Assembly (NCBI RefSeq): GCF_001646785.1
Contig: NZ_LRRH01000071.1
Coordinates: forward strand, 1-64,000
Origin: Rhodococcus phenolicus
GTDB lineage: Bacteria; Actinomycetota; Actinomycetes; Mycobacteriales; Mycobacteriaceae
Reading direction: 5' to 3'
DNA: 64,000 bases
Shown here in pieces: positions 26,157 to 33,705 of this stretch. Each line of letters starts with the position of its first letter. Position 1 is the stretch's first letter. A program made the position numbers and the translations under genes. Below the pieces are notes generated by a model. It worked only from the letters and a program-made list of their open reading frames with translations. It was not told the DNA's origin and made no database searches.

Positions 26157-27125
26157 TCAGGTCGTCTCCCGGACGATGATCTCGGACGGGGGCTGGGTCC
26201 ACGGTCCGGCGTCGAGGCCCAACGAGATGCGCGCGGCGCGGCGACCGTAGGCCGTGGCGTTGATGCGGACCGTCGTCAGGGCCGGCTCCAGCAGGGCCGC
26301 GTGGCGTCCCTCGTCGAAACCTATGACGGCGAGGTCGCCCGGAACGCGGTGGCCGGTCCTGCGCATCGCCGCGAGCACCGCCAGCGCCACGTTGTCGTCG
26401 AAGGCGGCGACCGCGGTGACGTCGGTGTCCTCGACGAGGCGGCGGACGACCTCGGGGTCTCCTCGCCCGTCGGGAGTCGTGTGAAGACGGATCACCTCGA
26501 GCGTGAGCCCGAGTGTCTCCGCGGTTCGCTCCGCGTGCGAGATGCGGGCGTGGCCGATCGCGCCCGCTCCCTCGGCCGGGAGCACGAACGCGACGTGGCG
26601 GTGACCCCGCTCGCCGAGGTGGCGCAGCTGCGTGATCGTGTGGAACGCCAGCCCCACGTGATAGCCGTTCGTCACACCCGAGACGGGGTCGTCCTCCTCG
26701 GTGCCCGTCGCCACTTTCGTGAGGTCGAGGACGGCCCGAGGTGACACCGTCGCGAGCACGGAGTCGTCGATTCCGCCGGCATCGGTGGTGACCAGCAGGA
26801 CGTGATCGTGTCTCCGGAGTTCCTCGGACATGCCGGCGACGACACTGTCGAGACTGTTGCCCGCCACGAGGGAACCGATGTGGAGCAGCACGATCCGTGA
26901 ACGGCCCGATCGCAGGGTGCGGGCCACACCGTGCGGGGTGTAGCCGAGCTCGGCGACCGCCCGCCGGACACGCAGTCGCGTGGCCTCGGTGATCGTCTGG
27001 CCGGGGGTGTCGTTCAGGACGTAGCTCACGGTCGCGGTGGAGACGCCGGCGGCAGCGGCGACGTCGCGCATTCGGATCCGCCCGGCCCGGTCGCCCGACG
27101 ATGCGCTGCGTGCTCCTCTCACCAT
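26157..27125 (-). CDS. LacI family transcriptional regulator
   Basis: Protein of 322 residues. The N-terminal LacI helix-turn-helix is MRDVAAAAGVSTATVSYVLN followed by the hinge helix; the rest is a periplasmic-binding-protein-like effector domain (LLHIGSLVAGNSLDSVVAGM, VAAFDDNVALAVLAAMRRTG, LAVIGFDEG). It is divergent from an alcohol dehydrogenase with 91 bp between starts; the palindrome at 27141-27154 lies directly upstream of its own -10 box. Expected to repress both genes and respond to a sugar or related small molecule. Start ATG 27125, leaderless arrangement. Confidence 0.9.
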   Translation of the reverse strand: MVRGARSASSGDRAGRIRMRDVAAAAGVSTATVSYVLNDTPGQTITEATRLRVRRAVAELGYTPHGVARTLRSGRSRIVLLHIGSLVAGNSLDSVVAGMSEELRRHDHVLLVTTDAGGIDDSVLATVSPRAVLDLTKVATGTEEDDPVSGVTNGYHVGLAFHTITQLRHLGERGHRHVAFVLPAEGAGAIGHARISHAERTAETLGLTLEVIRLHTTPDGRGDPEVVRRLVEDTDVTAVAAFDDNVALAVLAAMRRTGHRVPGDLAVIGFDEGRHAALLEPALTTVRINATAYGRRAARISLGLDAGPWTQPPSEIIVRETT

Positions 27126-27131
27126 GGTCGG

Positions 27132-27154
27132 ATACTAACGCTTAACCGATTAAG
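27132..27154. promoter_or_regulatory. LacI-type operator with leaderless -10 box
   Basis: CTTAACCGATTAAG (27141-27154) has arms CTTAA and TTAAG around a central CG, the usual LacI-family operator form. TAGTAT on the minus strand (27137-27132) ends six bases before the lacI-type ATG, so a bound repressor would block its own promoter. Confidence 0.65.
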
Positions 27155-27216
27155 TACCTACCGTTGGCGAGGGTGGGCCGGAGAGGACGGCCCGATCGTC
27201 ACGAAGGAGTCGAACC

Positions 27217-28152
27217 ATGAGGGCATGGCAGTTCGAAGGGGCCGGCAAGCCGATCGCGCTGAACGAGATACCGGAGCCGGAGCCGGGTCCCGGCGAGGTC
27301 GTCATCGATGTCAAGGCCGCAGGGCTGTGCCACAGCGATCTCATGTACATGGAGGTCGGTGCGGCGACCATGCCGTTCCTGCCGATGACCCAGGGGCACG
27401 AGAACGCCGGTGTGGTCAGCGCACTCGGTGAGGGGGTCGAGGGCTGGGCCGTCGGAGACCTCGTCGGCGTCTGTACGTCCGGCGTGCGTCCGCCTGCCGG
27501 CATGTTCACTCACGGTGGGTTCGCCGACAAACTCGTGGCCGACGCCCGCGACCTCGCGCGCGTACCCGAGGGACTCGACCCGGCACTGGCCGCGCTCGCG
27601 ACCGATGCGGGCATGACCTCCTATCACGCGATCATCAAGGTCGGCGGCGCCGCGGCCGGAATGAAGGTCGGTGTCATCGGCTACGGTGGTCTCGGCCAGA
27701 TCGGAACCCGCGCAGCGGTTCTCGCGGGCGCCGAGGTGCACGTGGCCGAAACCAAGAAGTCCGTGTGGGACCTGGCACGGGCGGCCGGCGTCGCCGGTGT
27801 CGTCGAGGACGCCGCGGAATGGGCCGGTCAGGGATTCGACCTCGTCGTCGACTACGCCGGTTTCGACACGACGCAGCGCGCCATCGACGCGATCGAGCGG
27901 GGCGGCACGGTCGTCCAGGTGGGACTCGGCCTCCCGACGTTCACCGTCACCTCGCCGACGATCCTCGGCAAGACCCTCGTCGGTTCCCTCGGCGGAACGG
28001 TTCAGGACATCGAGGAGGTTTTCGACCTGCTGCTGGCCCGCGAAATCGAACCGGCATACACCGAGATCGCCTTCGACGAGATCGGTGCCGGGCTCGAACG
28101 TCTGGCCCGGGGCGAGGTCACCGGTCGTCTGGTCGCGCGGTTCGGCGACTGA
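27217..28152 (+). CDS. zinc-dependent alcohol dehydrogenase family protein
   Basis: MDR alcohol dehydrogenase of 311 residues, shorter than the usual 340-350. Catalytic zinc ligands appear in AAGLCHSDLMYM (Cys) and TQGHENAGVV (His-Glu). The structural zinc loop with four Cys, normally around residues 90-110, is missing (replaced by CTSGVRPPAGMFTHGG). The nucleotide site is VGVIGYGGLGQIGTRAAVL with the G-x-G-x-x-G pattern. Likely oxidizes an alcohol or reduces an aldehyde with NAD(P). GAAGGAG precedes the ATG at 27217. Divergent from a LacI regulator whose operator lies between; a strong hairpin follows. Confidence 0.88.
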   Translation: MRAWQFEGAGKPIALNEIPEPEPGPGEVVIDVKAAGLCHSDLMYMEVGAATMPFLPMTQGHENAGVVSALGEGVEGWAVGDLVGVCTSGVRPPAGMFTHGGFADKLVADARDLARVPEGLDPALAALATDAGMTSYHAIIKVGGAAAGMKVGVIGYGGLGQIGTRAAVLAGAEVHVAETKKSVWDLARAAGVAGVVEDAAEWAGQGFDLVVDYAGFDTTQRAIDAIERGGTVVQVGLGLPTFTVTSPTILGKTLVGSLGGTVQDIEEVFDLLLAREIEPAYTEIAFDEIGAGLERLARGEVTGRLVARFGD

Positions 28153-28179
28153 ACGGACCTCGCTCGGAGACCCCGGAAA

Positions 28180-28218
28180 CAACGCATCCGCGAACCGATA
28201 CGGTTCGCGGATGCGTTG
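28180..28218. terminator. bidirectional hairpin terminator between adh and fumarase
   Basis: An 18-bp perfect stem (CAACGCATCCGCGAACCG with its complement) closes a 3-base loop between the convergent dehydrogenase and fumarase genes. Confidence 0.8.
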
Positions 28219-28230
28219 AGATGTAACGGA

Positions 28231-29928
28231 TTACAGGCCGGGACGCTTGCCGACCGTGAGGGTGACCTCGCCGGTACCGGCGAAGAAGTCGTTGCCCTTG
28301 TCATCGACGACGATGAACGCCGGGAAGTCCTCGACCTCGATCTTCCAGACGGCTTCCATGCCGAGTTCCTGGTATTCGACGACCTCGACCTTCTTGATGC
28401 AGTCGAGGGCGAGGCGTGCCGCGGGGCCGCCGATGGAACCGAGGTAGAAGCCGCCGTGAGTGTTGCACGCGTCGGTGACCTGCTTGGAGCGGTTGCCCTT
28501 CGCGAGCATCACCATGGACCCGCCGGCCGCCTGGAACTGCTCGACGTACGAGTCCATACGACCCGCGGTCGTCGGCCCGAACGAGCCGGACGCCAGGCCG
28601 TCGGGGGTCTTTGCCGGGCCCGCGTAGTACACGGGGTGATCCCGCAGGTACTGCGGCATCTCCTCGCCGGCGTCGAGGCGCTCCTTGATCTTCGCGTGCG
28701 CGATGTCGCGGGCCACGACCAGCGGGCCGGTCAGCGACAGGCGGGTCTTGACCGGATGCTTGGAAAGCTCGGCCAGGATCTCCGGCATCGGCCGCGTCAG
28801 GTCGATCTTGACGGCGGCACCCTTGCCGGTGCCCGACACGCCGTCGGTCTCGGCGTCGAGCTGCGAATCGGTGACCTCGGGCAGGAACCGGCCCGGGTTG
28901 AATTCGAGCTGCTCGAGGAACACGCCCTCGGGGGTGATCTTCGCCTTCGCCTGACGGTCCGCCGAGCAGGACACGGCGATCGCGACGGGCAGCGACGCAC
29001 CGTGGCGGGGGAGACGGATCACGCGGACGTCGTGGCAGAAGTACTTGCCGCCGAACTGCGCGCCGATACCGATCTTCTGGGTGAGTTCGAAGACCTTCTT
29101 CTCGAGTTCGTGGTCGCGGAAACCGCGGCCGGTGATCGCACCCTCGGTGGGCAACTCGTCCAGGTAGTGGGCCGAGGCGTACTTCGCGGTCTTGAGCGCG
29201 AACTCCGCGGACGTGCCGCCGACGACGATCGCCAGGTGGTACGGCGGGCACGCTGCGGTGCCCAGGGAACGGATCTTGGCCTCGAGGAACTGCATCATCG
29301 AGTCCGGATTCAGGATGGCCTTCGTCTCCTGGTACAGGTACGACTTGTTGGCCGATCCGCCGCCCTTGGCCATGAACAGGAACTTGTAGGAGTTCTCGTG
29401 GCCCTTGGCGGTGTCCGCGTACAGCTCGATCTGCGCAGGCAGGTTGTTGCCCGTGTTCTTCTCCTCCCACATCGTGATGGGAGCGTTCTGCGAGTAGCGC
29501 AGGTTCAGCTTGGTGTACGCGTCGTAGACACCGCGCGCGATCGACTCCTCGTCGTCCCCGGGGGTGAGCACCTGCTGGCCGCGCTTGCCCATGACGATCG
29601 CGGTGCCGGTGTCCTGGCACATCGGCAGAACGCCGGCCGCGGCGATGTTCGCGTTCTTCAGGAGATCCAGGGCCACGAACTTGTCGTTGTTCGACGCTTC
29701 CGGATCGTCGAGGATGCTCGCGAGCTGCTTCAGGTGATCCGTGCGCAGGTAATGCGAAATGTCGTGCAGCGCGGTCTCGGTGAGCAGGCGGAGAGCCTCG
29801 GGTTCGACCTTCAGGAAGGTGCGGCCGTCGGGTCCTTCGACGGTGGACACCCCCTCGCTGGTCAGCAGCCGATACTCGGTGGGGTCTTCCCCGATCGGCA
29901 GCAGGTCCTCGTAGAGGAAGTCGGCCAT
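28231..29928 (-). CDS. fum: class I fumarate hydratase (iron-sulfur)
   Basis: Protein of 565 residues combining both class I fumarase halves: the N-terminal hydro-lyase domain ([39 protein letters not shown]) and the C-terminal swivel domain ([40 protein letters not shown]). Cys in QDTGTA and TAACPP contexts would hold the [4Fe-4S] cluster. Interconverts fumarate and malate in the TCA cycle. Start ATG 29928 with CAGGAGACACA upstream. Many actinomycetes use the class I enzyme besides or instead of class II FumC. Convergent with the dehydrogenase and closed by the hairpin at 28180. Confidence 0.93.
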   Translation of the reverse strand: MADFLYEDLLPIGEDPTEYRLLTSEGVSTVEGPDGRTFLKVEPEALRLLTETALHDISHYLRTDHLKQLASILDDPEASNNDKFVALDLLKNANIAAAGVLPMCQDTGTAIVMGKRGQQVLTPGDDEESIARGVYDAYTKLNLRYSQNAPITMWEEKNTGNNLPAQIELYADTAKGHENSYKFLFMAKGGGSANKSYLYQETKAILNPDSMMQFLEAKIRSLGTAACPPYHLAIVVGGTSAEFALKTAKYASAHYLDELPTEGAITGRGFRDHELEKKVFELTQKIGIGAQFGGKYFCHDVRVIRLPRHGASLPVAIAVSCSADRQAKAKITPEGVFLEQLEFNPGRFLPEVTDSQLDAETDGVSGTGKGAAVKIDLTRPMPEILAELSKHPVKTRLSLTGPLVVARDIAHAKIKERLDAGEEMPQYLRDHPVYYAGPAKTPDGLASGSFGPTTAGRMDSYVEQFQAAGGSMVMLAKGNRSKQVTDACNTHGGFYLGSIGGPAARLALDCIKKVEVVEYQELGMEAVWKIEVEDFPAFIVVDDKGNDFFAGTGEVTLTVGKRPGL

Positions 29929-29961
29929 TGTGTCTCCTGGAGAGGGGCTGGGTTCGGTGAC

Positions 29962-29967
29962 AGGCTA
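29962..29967 (-). promoter_or_regulatory. probable -10 box of the fumarase gene
   Basis: TAGCCT on the minus strand lies about 33 bases before the start codon, leaving a short leader with a good ribosome binding site. Confidence 0.35.
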
Positions 29968-30108
29968 GTCGCGCCGACGCAAGGCCTTGACAACGGGGCG
30001 TGTGGCGGACCCGGAATCCGCAACGGTTGTGACGCGCGTCTCCACCGGCGCGAGGCTGGGTTTATCTTCCGTCGAAATCGGCAAATCCGCAGATGACAAG
30101 GGTGACGT

Positions 30109-30127
30109 GACCGGCATCATGCCGGTC
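30109..30127. promoter_or_regulatory. 19-bp perfect palindrome upstream of the CPBP protease gene
   Basis: GACCGGCAT-C-ATGCCGGTC is perfect around one central base. TACAGT at 30143-30148 is a likely -10 box, so the palindrome covers the -35 region of the CPBP gene: a good position for a repressor site. Confidence 0.5.
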
Positions 30128-30183
30128 CGGCAGCCGAATCCGTACAGTTGCATGGATGGCCGTCGGAACCGGGAGGATCGCAC

Positions 30184-30954
30184 ATGACCGTAGATGGTGA
30201 GCTGGCACCCGCGCCGGCGATCCGACGATTGCCGTCCCTGGCCTGGCTTCCCCGATTCCACGCCTGGATCGACGTCGGCGTCGTCGTCGCAGTGCTCGTC
30301 ACCACCAACATGGTCGCGCATTTCACCACCGTGTGGGCCTCGGTCGCGACCGTGCCCATCGCCGCGGTCGTGCTCGTCGCGATGATGCGGCACCGGGGCA
30401 TGCGCTGGTCGGAACTCGGATTGTCGCCACGACAGTGGAAGCGCGGAACCCTCTACTCGGTCGCCGCGGTCGGACTCGTGGTCGCGGTCGTCGGAGTCGG
30501 TATCGCGCTGCCGTTCACCAGGCAGTTCTTCCTGTCCGAGCGGTACGCGACGATCTCCGGTGCGCTCGTCGCGTCGATGATCGTCATTCCGCTGCAGACG
30601 GTGATCCCGGAGGAACTCGCGTTCCGCGGTGTCCTGCACGGCGCGCTCGAACGCGCGTGGGGAGCTCGCGGTGTGTTCGCCGCCGGGTCGCTGCTGTTCG
30701 GGTTGTGGCACATCGCGTCGTCGCTCGGCCTGACCTCCGGCAACGCCGGGCTGACGGCGGTGCTCGGCGGTGGTGTGTGGGGGCAGGTCCTCGGCATCGC
30801 GGGCGCGGTGGTCGCCACCGCGGCCGCCGGGTTCGTGTTCACGTGGTTGCGCAGCCGGAGCGGCAGCATCCTCGCGCCGATCGCCCTGCACTGGTCGCTC
30901 AACGGTGTCGGCGCGCTGGCCGCAGCCCTGGTGTGGCACGTGACAGTGGCCTGA
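30184..30954 (+). CDS. CPBP family intramembrane metalloprotease
   Basis: Membrane protein of 256 residues with about seven hydrophobic segments. The CAAX-protease/bacteriocin-processing (CPBP) motifs are intact: EELAFRGVLHGALER (Glu143, Glu144, Arg148), FGLWHIASS and HWSLNGVG. These residues coordinate the catalytic site within the membrane. Family members process prenylated proteins or bacteriocins or give immunity; here no substrate is known. GGGAGG lies nine bases before the ATG at 30184. The 2'-5' RNA ligase-like gene follows 33 bp later, so they may be cotranscribed. Confidence 0.9.
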   Translation: MTVDGELAPAPAIRRLPSLAWLPRFHAWIDVGVVVAVLVTTNMVAHFTTVWASVATVPIAAVVLVAMMRHRGMRWSELGLSPRQWKRGTLYSVAAVGLVVAVVGVGIALPFTRQFFLSERYATISGALVASMIVIPLQTVIPEELAFRGVLHGALERAWGARGVFAAGSLLFGLWHIASSLGLTSGNAGLTAVLGGGVWGQVLGIAGAVVATAAAGFVFTWLRSRSGSILAPIALHWSLNGVGALAAALVWHVTVA

Positions 30955-30987
30955 CCTCGCCGCGGCGCCGACGAAGGGAGGCCACCG

Positions 30988-31512
30988 GTGGCCCTCGCCG
31001 TCTGCCTGCTCTTCGATCCCGACACCGAACACGCACTGCGCCGCCTGTGGGACCGGCTCGAGGACCTCGGCATCCCGACGCTGCGCACCCACACGCACCG
31101 CCGTCACGTCCCCCACCTCTCCTACACGGTGCTGCGGACCTTCGTCGTCGGTGAGGTCGCCGCCGCGGTCGAGCGGCTACCGGACGGCGGTCCGATGGTG
31201 CTGCACCTCGACGCGCTCGGTTCGTTCCGGCGAGGCCGGATCTGGCTGGCACCCGCGCCCACCGAGGACCTGCTCCACCGGCAACGCCGGGTCGTGGACG
31301 CGGTCGTCGGCACCGGCGCCGACCTGCACCGGAACTACCGTCCGGGCAGCTGGACACCACACTGCACGCTGAGCCCGCGCACCCGCCTGACCGACCTGCC
31401 GCGACTGGCCGCGGCGATCTACGACGTGCTGCCCGTCGATGCGGTCGTCGACGCGGCGGCCCTCGTGGACAGCACGACGGGAGAGCGTTACGCGCTCCGG
31501 ATCATTCCCTGA
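30988..31512 (+). CDS. 2'-5' RNA ligase/cyclic phosphodiesterase-like protein
   Basis: Protein of 174 residues of the 2H phosphoesterase superfamily. The two defining tetrapeptides are H-x-S/T-x: HLSY (PHLSYTVL) and HCTL (PHCTLSPR), placed about 80 residues apart on two sheets. Members hydrolyse 2',3'-cyclic phosphates or join RNA 2'-5'; the cellular role in actinomycetes is unknown. The GTG at 30988 has AGGGAGG eight bases upstream. It follows the CPBP gene by 33 bp. Confidence 0.85.
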   Translation: MALAVCLLFDPDTEHALRRLWDRLEDLGIPTLRTHTHRRHVPHLSYTVLRTFVVGEVAAAVERLPDGGPMVLHLDALGSFRRGRIWLAPAPTEDLLHRQRRVVDAVVGTGADLHRNYRPGSWTPHCTLSPRTRLTDLPRLAAAIYDVLPVDAVVDAAALVDSTTGERYALRIIP

Positions 31513-31530
31513 GTGGTCGGTCCCCGGCCG

Positions 31531-31746
31531 TCAGTCCTCGGGGTTCTCCACCCAGTGCCCGTACGGCGGCGGCCCCTCGCTCTGGATCTGCACACCGAAC
31601 ACGGGTGAGTGTTTCCACACGTACCCGTGCAGGACGTGTTCTTCGGAGGTGGTCTTGTCGACGACGACGAGATCGCCGCTCGGTCGTTCCTCGAGGACGA
31701 AGCCGTTCTTGCGTCCGTCCAGAACCCACCACTTCGCAGTGCTCAT
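31531..31746 (-). CDS. conserved small protein, 71 residues
   Basis: Small cytoplasmic protein with no recognised family. Sequence features: MSTAKWWVLDGRKNGFVLEE at the start, rich in Trp and aromatic residues, and KHSPVFGVQI near the end. GGAGGG stands upstream of the ATG at 31746. It is likely real: codon use matches its neighbours and it fills the gap between convergent genes. Function unknown. Confidence 0.6.
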   Translation of the reverse strand: MSTAKWWVLDGRKNGFVLEERPSGDLVVVDKTTSEEHVLHGYVWKHSPVFGVQIQSEGPPPYGHWVENPED

Positions 31747-31840
31747 GATCGGTGCCCTCCGGATCCGGTTCACGATGGGTGCTTCGACGCTACCGCGTCG
31801 CGGCGTGGCGCGGCACGGGTTCGGCGGGCGGGAGCTCGGG

Positions 31841-32623
31841 TCACCTGCCGAGCAGTACGCGGGCGGTCGCGTCGTCGGCGGGGTAGAACGCCTCGATCGC
31901 CAGCTCCGACACCGTGACGTCGAGGGGCGTGCCGAACAGTGTGGTCGTACTCAGCAACGACAGCTCGCCGTCGTCGGACCGCAGCCGCAGCGGGACCACG
32001 AGCGCGGCGCCGTCGCCGTGGTCGGCGCCGTCGCCGCCGGGATAACCCTCGAGTTCGGCGTGCAGCCGCATCAGCTCGGGGTCGCCGCTCGCCGCGATCT
32101 GATGCCGGAGCCGGGCCAGCAGATGCGCCCGCCACTGGCCGAGGTTCGCGATCCGCGGGGCCAGGCCGTCGGGATGCAGGGTCAGCCGCAGCACGTTCAC
32201 CGGCGGCTCGATCAACGACGGTGCGCAGTCGGCGACGAGCGCGACGACGGCGTCGTTCGCGTCGATCATCGTCCAGTGCCGGTCCACGACCAGCGCGGGG
32301 AACGGCATGTGTGACGTCAGGATCCGGCCGATCGCGTCGGACACGGCGGCCATCGGCACATCGCCGAGCCGATGCTCGGGATATGCCGGCGCGAGGCCCG
32401 CCGCGAGCAGCAGCGCGTTGCGCTCGCGCAGCGGAAGGTCCAGGTGGTCGCTGAGCTCGAGCAGCATCCGGCGGGACGGCTTCGACCGGCCCGTCTCGAC
32501 GAAACTGACGTGCCGCGCCGACACCCCCGCCAGGTTCGCGAGAGCCAACTGGCTCAGTCCGCGACGTTCCCGCCAGTGCCGCAGCAACGCACCGGCCGAT
32601 TCCCGCTGCACAGAGGAGGTCAT
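31841..32623 (-). CDS. XRE family regulator with MmyB-like ligand-binding domain
   Basis: Protein of 260 residues. Residues about 10-75 are an XRE helix-turn-helix (WRERRGLSQLALANLAGVSA, RHVSFVETGRSKPSRRMLLE). The remainder is the PAS-like MmyB regulator domain (LVVDRHWTMIDANDAVVALV). Such regulators in actinomycetes usually sit divergent to a small oxidoreductase or DUF1330 gene and repress it. The ATG at 32623 is preceded seven bases upstream by TACGGT (leaderless). The palindrome ATTACCT-CTC-AGGTAAT lies in the divergent region. Confidence 0.92.
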   Translation of the reverse strand: MTSSVQRESAGALLRHWRERRGLSQLALANLAGVSARHVSFVETGRSKPSRRMLLELSDHLDLPLRERNALLLAAGLAPAYPEHRLGDVPMAAVSDAIGRILTSHMPFPALVVDRHWTMIDANDAVVALVADCAPSLIEPPVNVLRLTLHPDGLAPRIANLGQWRAHLLARLRHQIAASGDPELMRLHAELEGYPGGDGADHGDGAALVVPLRLRSDDGELSLLSTTTLFGTPLDVTVSELAIEAFYPADDATARVLLGR

Positions 32624-32630
32624 GGGCTCG

Positions 32631-32636
32631 ACCGTA
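32631..32636 (-). promoter_or_regulatory. -10 box for the MmyB-type regulator, leaderless arrangement
   Basis: TACGGT on the minus strand lies seven bases before the ATG at 32623. No ribosome binding site precedes the start. Confidence 0.4.
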
Positions 32637-32658
32637 GAGGGCCGGGGGAGCCGTTGCC

Positions 32659-32675
32659 ATTACCTCTCAGGTAAT
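32659..32675. promoter_or_regulatory. operator palindrome between MmyB-type regulator and DUF1330 gene
   Basis: ATTACCT and AGGTAAT form perfect 7-base arms around CTC. It sits about 23 bp upstream of the regulator's -10 box and 83 bp before the DUF1330 start, consistent with control of both. Confidence 0.7.
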
Positions 32676-32757
32676 CGATTCGGGTCACCGGACGCGGCAG
32701 GCTCGTCCGTGCACCCACCGACTCGGTGTACCCACCGACAACACCACGGGAGAAACC

Positions 32758-33087
32758 ATGACCGCCTACGCCGCTGCCCATCTGCGTTCCGTCGACTTCG
32801 GCCCCGACATCGTGCGTTACCTGCAAGAGATCGACGCGACCCTCGACGAGTTCGGCGGCCGGTTCCTCGTACACGGCGTCGACCCGGAGGTCGTGGAAGG
32901 ACCGTTCCCCGGGAACCTGATCCTGGTCGAGTTCCCCGACATCGAACACGCCCGCGCGTGGTACGCCTCGCCGGGCTACCAGGCGATCCTGCCGTTGCGG
33001 ACCGAGAACTCCGACGGCGTCGCGATCCTCGTCGAGGGCGTCGCACCCGGCTACCGCGCGACGAACTTCCTCGCGAAGGTGGACTAA
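32758..33087 (+). CDS. DUF1330 domain-containing protein
   Basis: Protein of 109 residues with the ferredoxin-like dimeric alpha/beta barrel of DUF1330. Typical sequence is YLQEIDATLDEFGGRFLVHG and ILVEFPDIEHARAWYASPGY followed by Q.ILPLR. Function of the family is unknown; heme-degrading and stress roles are suggested for relatives. GGGAGAAACC lies just before the ATG at 32758. It probably belongs to the divergent MmyB-type XRE regulon. Its stop overlaps the convergent mismatch glycosylase gene by 4 bp. Confidence 0.88.
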   Translation: MTAYAAAHLRSVDFGPDIVRYLQEIDATLDEFGGRFLVHGVDPEVVEGPFPGNLILVEFPDIEHARAWYASPGYQAILPLRTENSDGVAILVEGVAPGYRATNFLAKVD

Positions 33088-33686
33088 TGGGTGGTGTGCC
33101 TATGTGGCGCCTCCAGTGGCCACAAAGGCACACCGGCGAGCATCGCCGGCTCCGCGTAGGCGGCGGCGAGCGAGTCGACGGTGTCGTGGGCGTTGAGTCC
33201 GCTCGGGTTCGGCACGACCCACAGCGGCACACCACCGATCGTCTCCTCCTGCCGGCCCGCCACCGCCTTGCGGCGGCCGAAAGCGGTGCGGTACGCGGTG
33301 ATTCCCGCGACCGCGACGACCCGAGGGTCGAACTCCGCAACGACCGCGGCGAGTCGCCCGGCGCCGGCGCGCAGTTCGTCGGCGGTCAGTTCGTCGGCGC
33401 GAGCGGTCGCACGCGGGGCCAGGTTGGTGATGCCGACGCCGCGGTCGAGCAGGTGCTGCCGGTCTTCCGGGCTCATTCCCGAGCCGGGATCGATCGGGCG
33501 GGTGATGATCCCGGCCCGCAGCAGCGCGGGATAGAACCGGTTGCCGGGGCGCGCGAAATGCGCGCCGGTCGCCGCGGTCCACAGACCCGGATTGATCCCG
33601 ACGAACAGCAACCGGCACCCCGGCCCGATCAGGTCGGGGACGACGGTGTCGCGAAACGACTCGAGCTCTGCGCGTGTGAAACCCAC
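33084..33686 (-). CDS. mug: G/U mismatch-specific DNA glycosylase
   Basis: Protein of 200 residues of the uracil-DNA glycosylase superfamily, family 2 (Mug/TDG). The active-site motif is GINPGLWTAATGAHFARPGN (GINPG with Asn) and the second motif is VVPNPSGLNAH, together forming the flipped-base pocket. It removes uracil or thymine opposite G and other damaged bases. TACGGT six bases before the GTG at 33686 supports a leaderless start. The gene ends 4 bp inside the convergent DUF1330 gene and starts 19 bp after the carotenoid oxygenase stop on the same strand. Confidence 0.92.
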   Translation of the reverse strand: MGFTRAELESFRDTVVPDLIGPGCRLLFVGINPGLWTAATGAHFARPGNRFYPALLRAGIITRPIDPGSGMSPEDRQHLLDRGVGITNLAPRATARADELTADELRAGAGRLAAVVAEFDPRVVAVAGITAYRTAFGRRKAVAGRQEETIGGVPLWVVPNPSGLNAHDTVDSLAAAYAEPAMLAGVPLWPLEAPHRHTTH

Positions 33687-33692
33687 GGCTCC

Positions 33693-33698
33693 ACCGTA
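33693..33698 (-). promoter_or_regulatory. -10 box for the mismatch glycosylase, leaderless arrangement
   Basis: TACGGT on the minus strand ends six bases before the GTG at 33686. Confidence 0.4.
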
Positions 33699-33705
33699 GG
33701 CGGTG

